Shown here in pieces: positions 63,001-64,000 of a stretch of 64,000 nucleotides of DNA (position 1 is the stretch's first letter; each line of letters begins with the position of its first letter). The position numbers and the translations under genes were made by a program. The stretch spans positions 23,497,201-23,561,200 of the forward strand of contig OZ024890.1 of assembly GCA_964017195.1 (NCBI GenBank), given 5' to 3'. The DNA is from Siderastrea radians (Eukaryota > Cnidaria > Anthozoa > Scleractinia > Rhizangiidae). The notes below the pieces were generated by a model. The model did not search any database. It was not told the DNA's origin and was given only the letters and a program-made list of their open reading frames with translations.

Positions 63001-64000
63001 CACCTAACAATATTGCTTCATACCTTGAAGTCCTTGCGGTCCCTGTTTTCCGGGCTTCCCAGGGTCGCCCTTCAATCCGTCTCTTCCACGGGGACCCGGT
63101 CTTCCGTCTGCTCCCCGGGGACCCCTATTTCCGGCGCGGCCGGGTGGTCCGGGGGGTCCTGGTGGTCCCCTCGGACCTTCTCTTCCATCACGACCGTCCC
63201 TGCCTTTGAATTGAAAAGGTGGAAGTGAAGAACCTTGTTAAAATGTAACAACAGAAGCAAGAAATCTGTAACGAGGTTATATTTTCAAAGTTGTCAATAG
63301 CTTACACACCTCGAAGGAAGGCGAGAAACCACCAGTCTTTTGGTGGGCTCGGAGGTGTCGCAGATGAATCCTCACTTCGTTGTAACCTGATAGTTAAAAT
63401 AGGAACATTATTTTCTTTATATTTAATGAAGTTTTTCCATTGATACTGGACCATTTTCAGTGGTTGTATCAATTACACAATTACGGCAAAACAAAAGAAG
63501 AACAGCAATTGGGACCGTTATGGAACGAAGTATTCTACGAATGATTCTTGGGGGCCTTCAATCAGAAGTTAAAAGCACAGACTGCTCTGTGAGGTAACGT
63601 GAGACAACGTGCCTTTTCAAGTTATTTTCATCTTAATTTCAACATGAAATTTATATGAAAACCAATCAACACAAAACAAACGGCTCCGCTTTAAAGTACT
63701 CCTCAACTTTAGGGTTTCATCCATCGACTCAAAAATTAGATCAACCTTGTACAACATAACAATCAGCACCACAGGAAAGTACCGCTCAATAGCTTTCATT
63801 TGAATGGTCACACTTAAAAAGGATTTCATAGGTAGAACCACCTTGCAAAGTACAATGAACAGCACCACAAAATAAGTACTCCTCTCCTTTGGGGGTCAAT
63901 CCAGAATTTGAGGCAACAAAAAGGTTAAACTAACTCAACAACAACAACAATAAAAGAAAACAAACAAGGCGGGCACCTTTTTTCCGCGGCATCTTCCAGT
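60038..64000 (-). CDS. Short-chain collagen (C4-like), 3' part
   Basis: Minus-strand exons 63977->64000 (partial, tentative), 63310-63386, 63024-63203, 60993-61199 and 60038-60516 join in phase. The 63024 exon encodes 20 uninterrupted Gly-X-Y triplets. The 60993 exon adds more, with one break (GINTPSP), then [15 protein letters not shown]. The last exon encodes a Cys/Tyr-rich domain: [47 protein letters not shown], and ends [11 protein letters not shown] before TAA. This matches cnidarian and sponge short-chain collagen C4-like proteins, secreted matrix proteins. Upstream of the helix [13 protein letters not shown] gives a short aromatic stretch. The 5' exons, including any signal peptide, lie beyond the window. 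Confidence 0.9.
61507..61930. mobile_element. 424-bp foldback element with TTAA duplication
   Basis: AGGGAACCGCCACTGTTAC and GTAACAGTGGAGGTTCCT are near-inverted and pairing extends about 200 bp inward, to a GTTGC-AAAACAAAGTTGC loop. TTAA lies on both sides (61503-61506, 61931-61934). It is in the last intron of the collagen gene on the antisense view. Confidence 0.88.
61995..62405. repeat. Two direct repeats of about 200 bp
   Basis: CCTTTTCAGCCCCCATGCCC near 62006 and CCCTTTCAAGCCCCAACATC near 62206 begin two parallel stretches sharing ordered motifs (ACTTCTCCACACTAG versus AACTCTCCTTACTGG, ATCAAGA-AAATTATCTTTAG versus ATCAAGACAATTCATCTTTTG). Both are diverged. Confidence 0.6.
62855..62935. 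repeat. Dispersed repeat unit in collagen intron
   Basis: CACCACAGGAATATACCGCT and AGCTTTCATTTGAATGGTCA recur at 63760-63815 with few changes, and in part at 63850-63880. The second block is about 900 bp away, across the Gly-X-Y exon. Confidence 0.7.
63660..63900. repeat. Tandemly arranged partial copies of the same unit
   Basis: CACCACAGGAAAGTACCGCT then AATGGTCACACTT is followed by AGCACCACAAAATAAGTACT, a diverged second start. The AAAGTACTCC phrase also appears at 63691. Confidence 0.65.

Overview
This is animal nuclear DNA: intron-rich, AT-rich and crowded with small transposons. It is almost certainly from a cnidarian and probably a stony coral, because of the short-chain-collagen-type gene, the repeat families and the gene structure. 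It holds one very large gene, the 3' half of a second, and much repetitive DNA.

Positions 1-11,987 contain no host gene I can support. They hold an 8-bp tandem array in two opposed blocks, a ~180-bp satellite with a lone inverted monomer 6 kb away, a Penelope-like reverse transcriptase fragment, two LINE 3' ends, a ~62-bp tandem array with higher-order structure, a perfect 53-bp palindrome and several inverted-repeat elements.

Positions 11,988 to about 59,361 (+) are one gene that I assembled from 41 phase-consistent coding exons plus a tentative last one, about 2,062 residues. The order is Tudor, serine-rich linker, degenerate DEAD-box helicase, CCCH-like zinc finger, Tudor-like, Tudor, six armadillo repeats, acidic linker and CS domain. 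This is a TDRD12 (piRNA pathway) architecture with an armadillo block added between the last Tudor and the CS domain.

Its introns carry most of the other features: hammerhead-ribozyme-bearing Penelope remnants, SINEs, MITEs, long foldback elements and a 4.67-kb terminal-inverted-repeat transposon. That transposon has its own four-exon gene and sits in the intron that splits the third Tudor domain. Its exons are easily mistaken for host exons, but the host reading frame joins perfectly when they are skipped.

Positions 60,038-64,000 (-) carry the 3' part of a short-chain collagen (C4-like) gene, convergent with TDRD12. The two predicted poly(A) signals are less than 150 bp apart. A small-RNA pathway gene filled with inverted repeats, and meeting a neighbour tail to tail, is the most interesting overall feature of the window.
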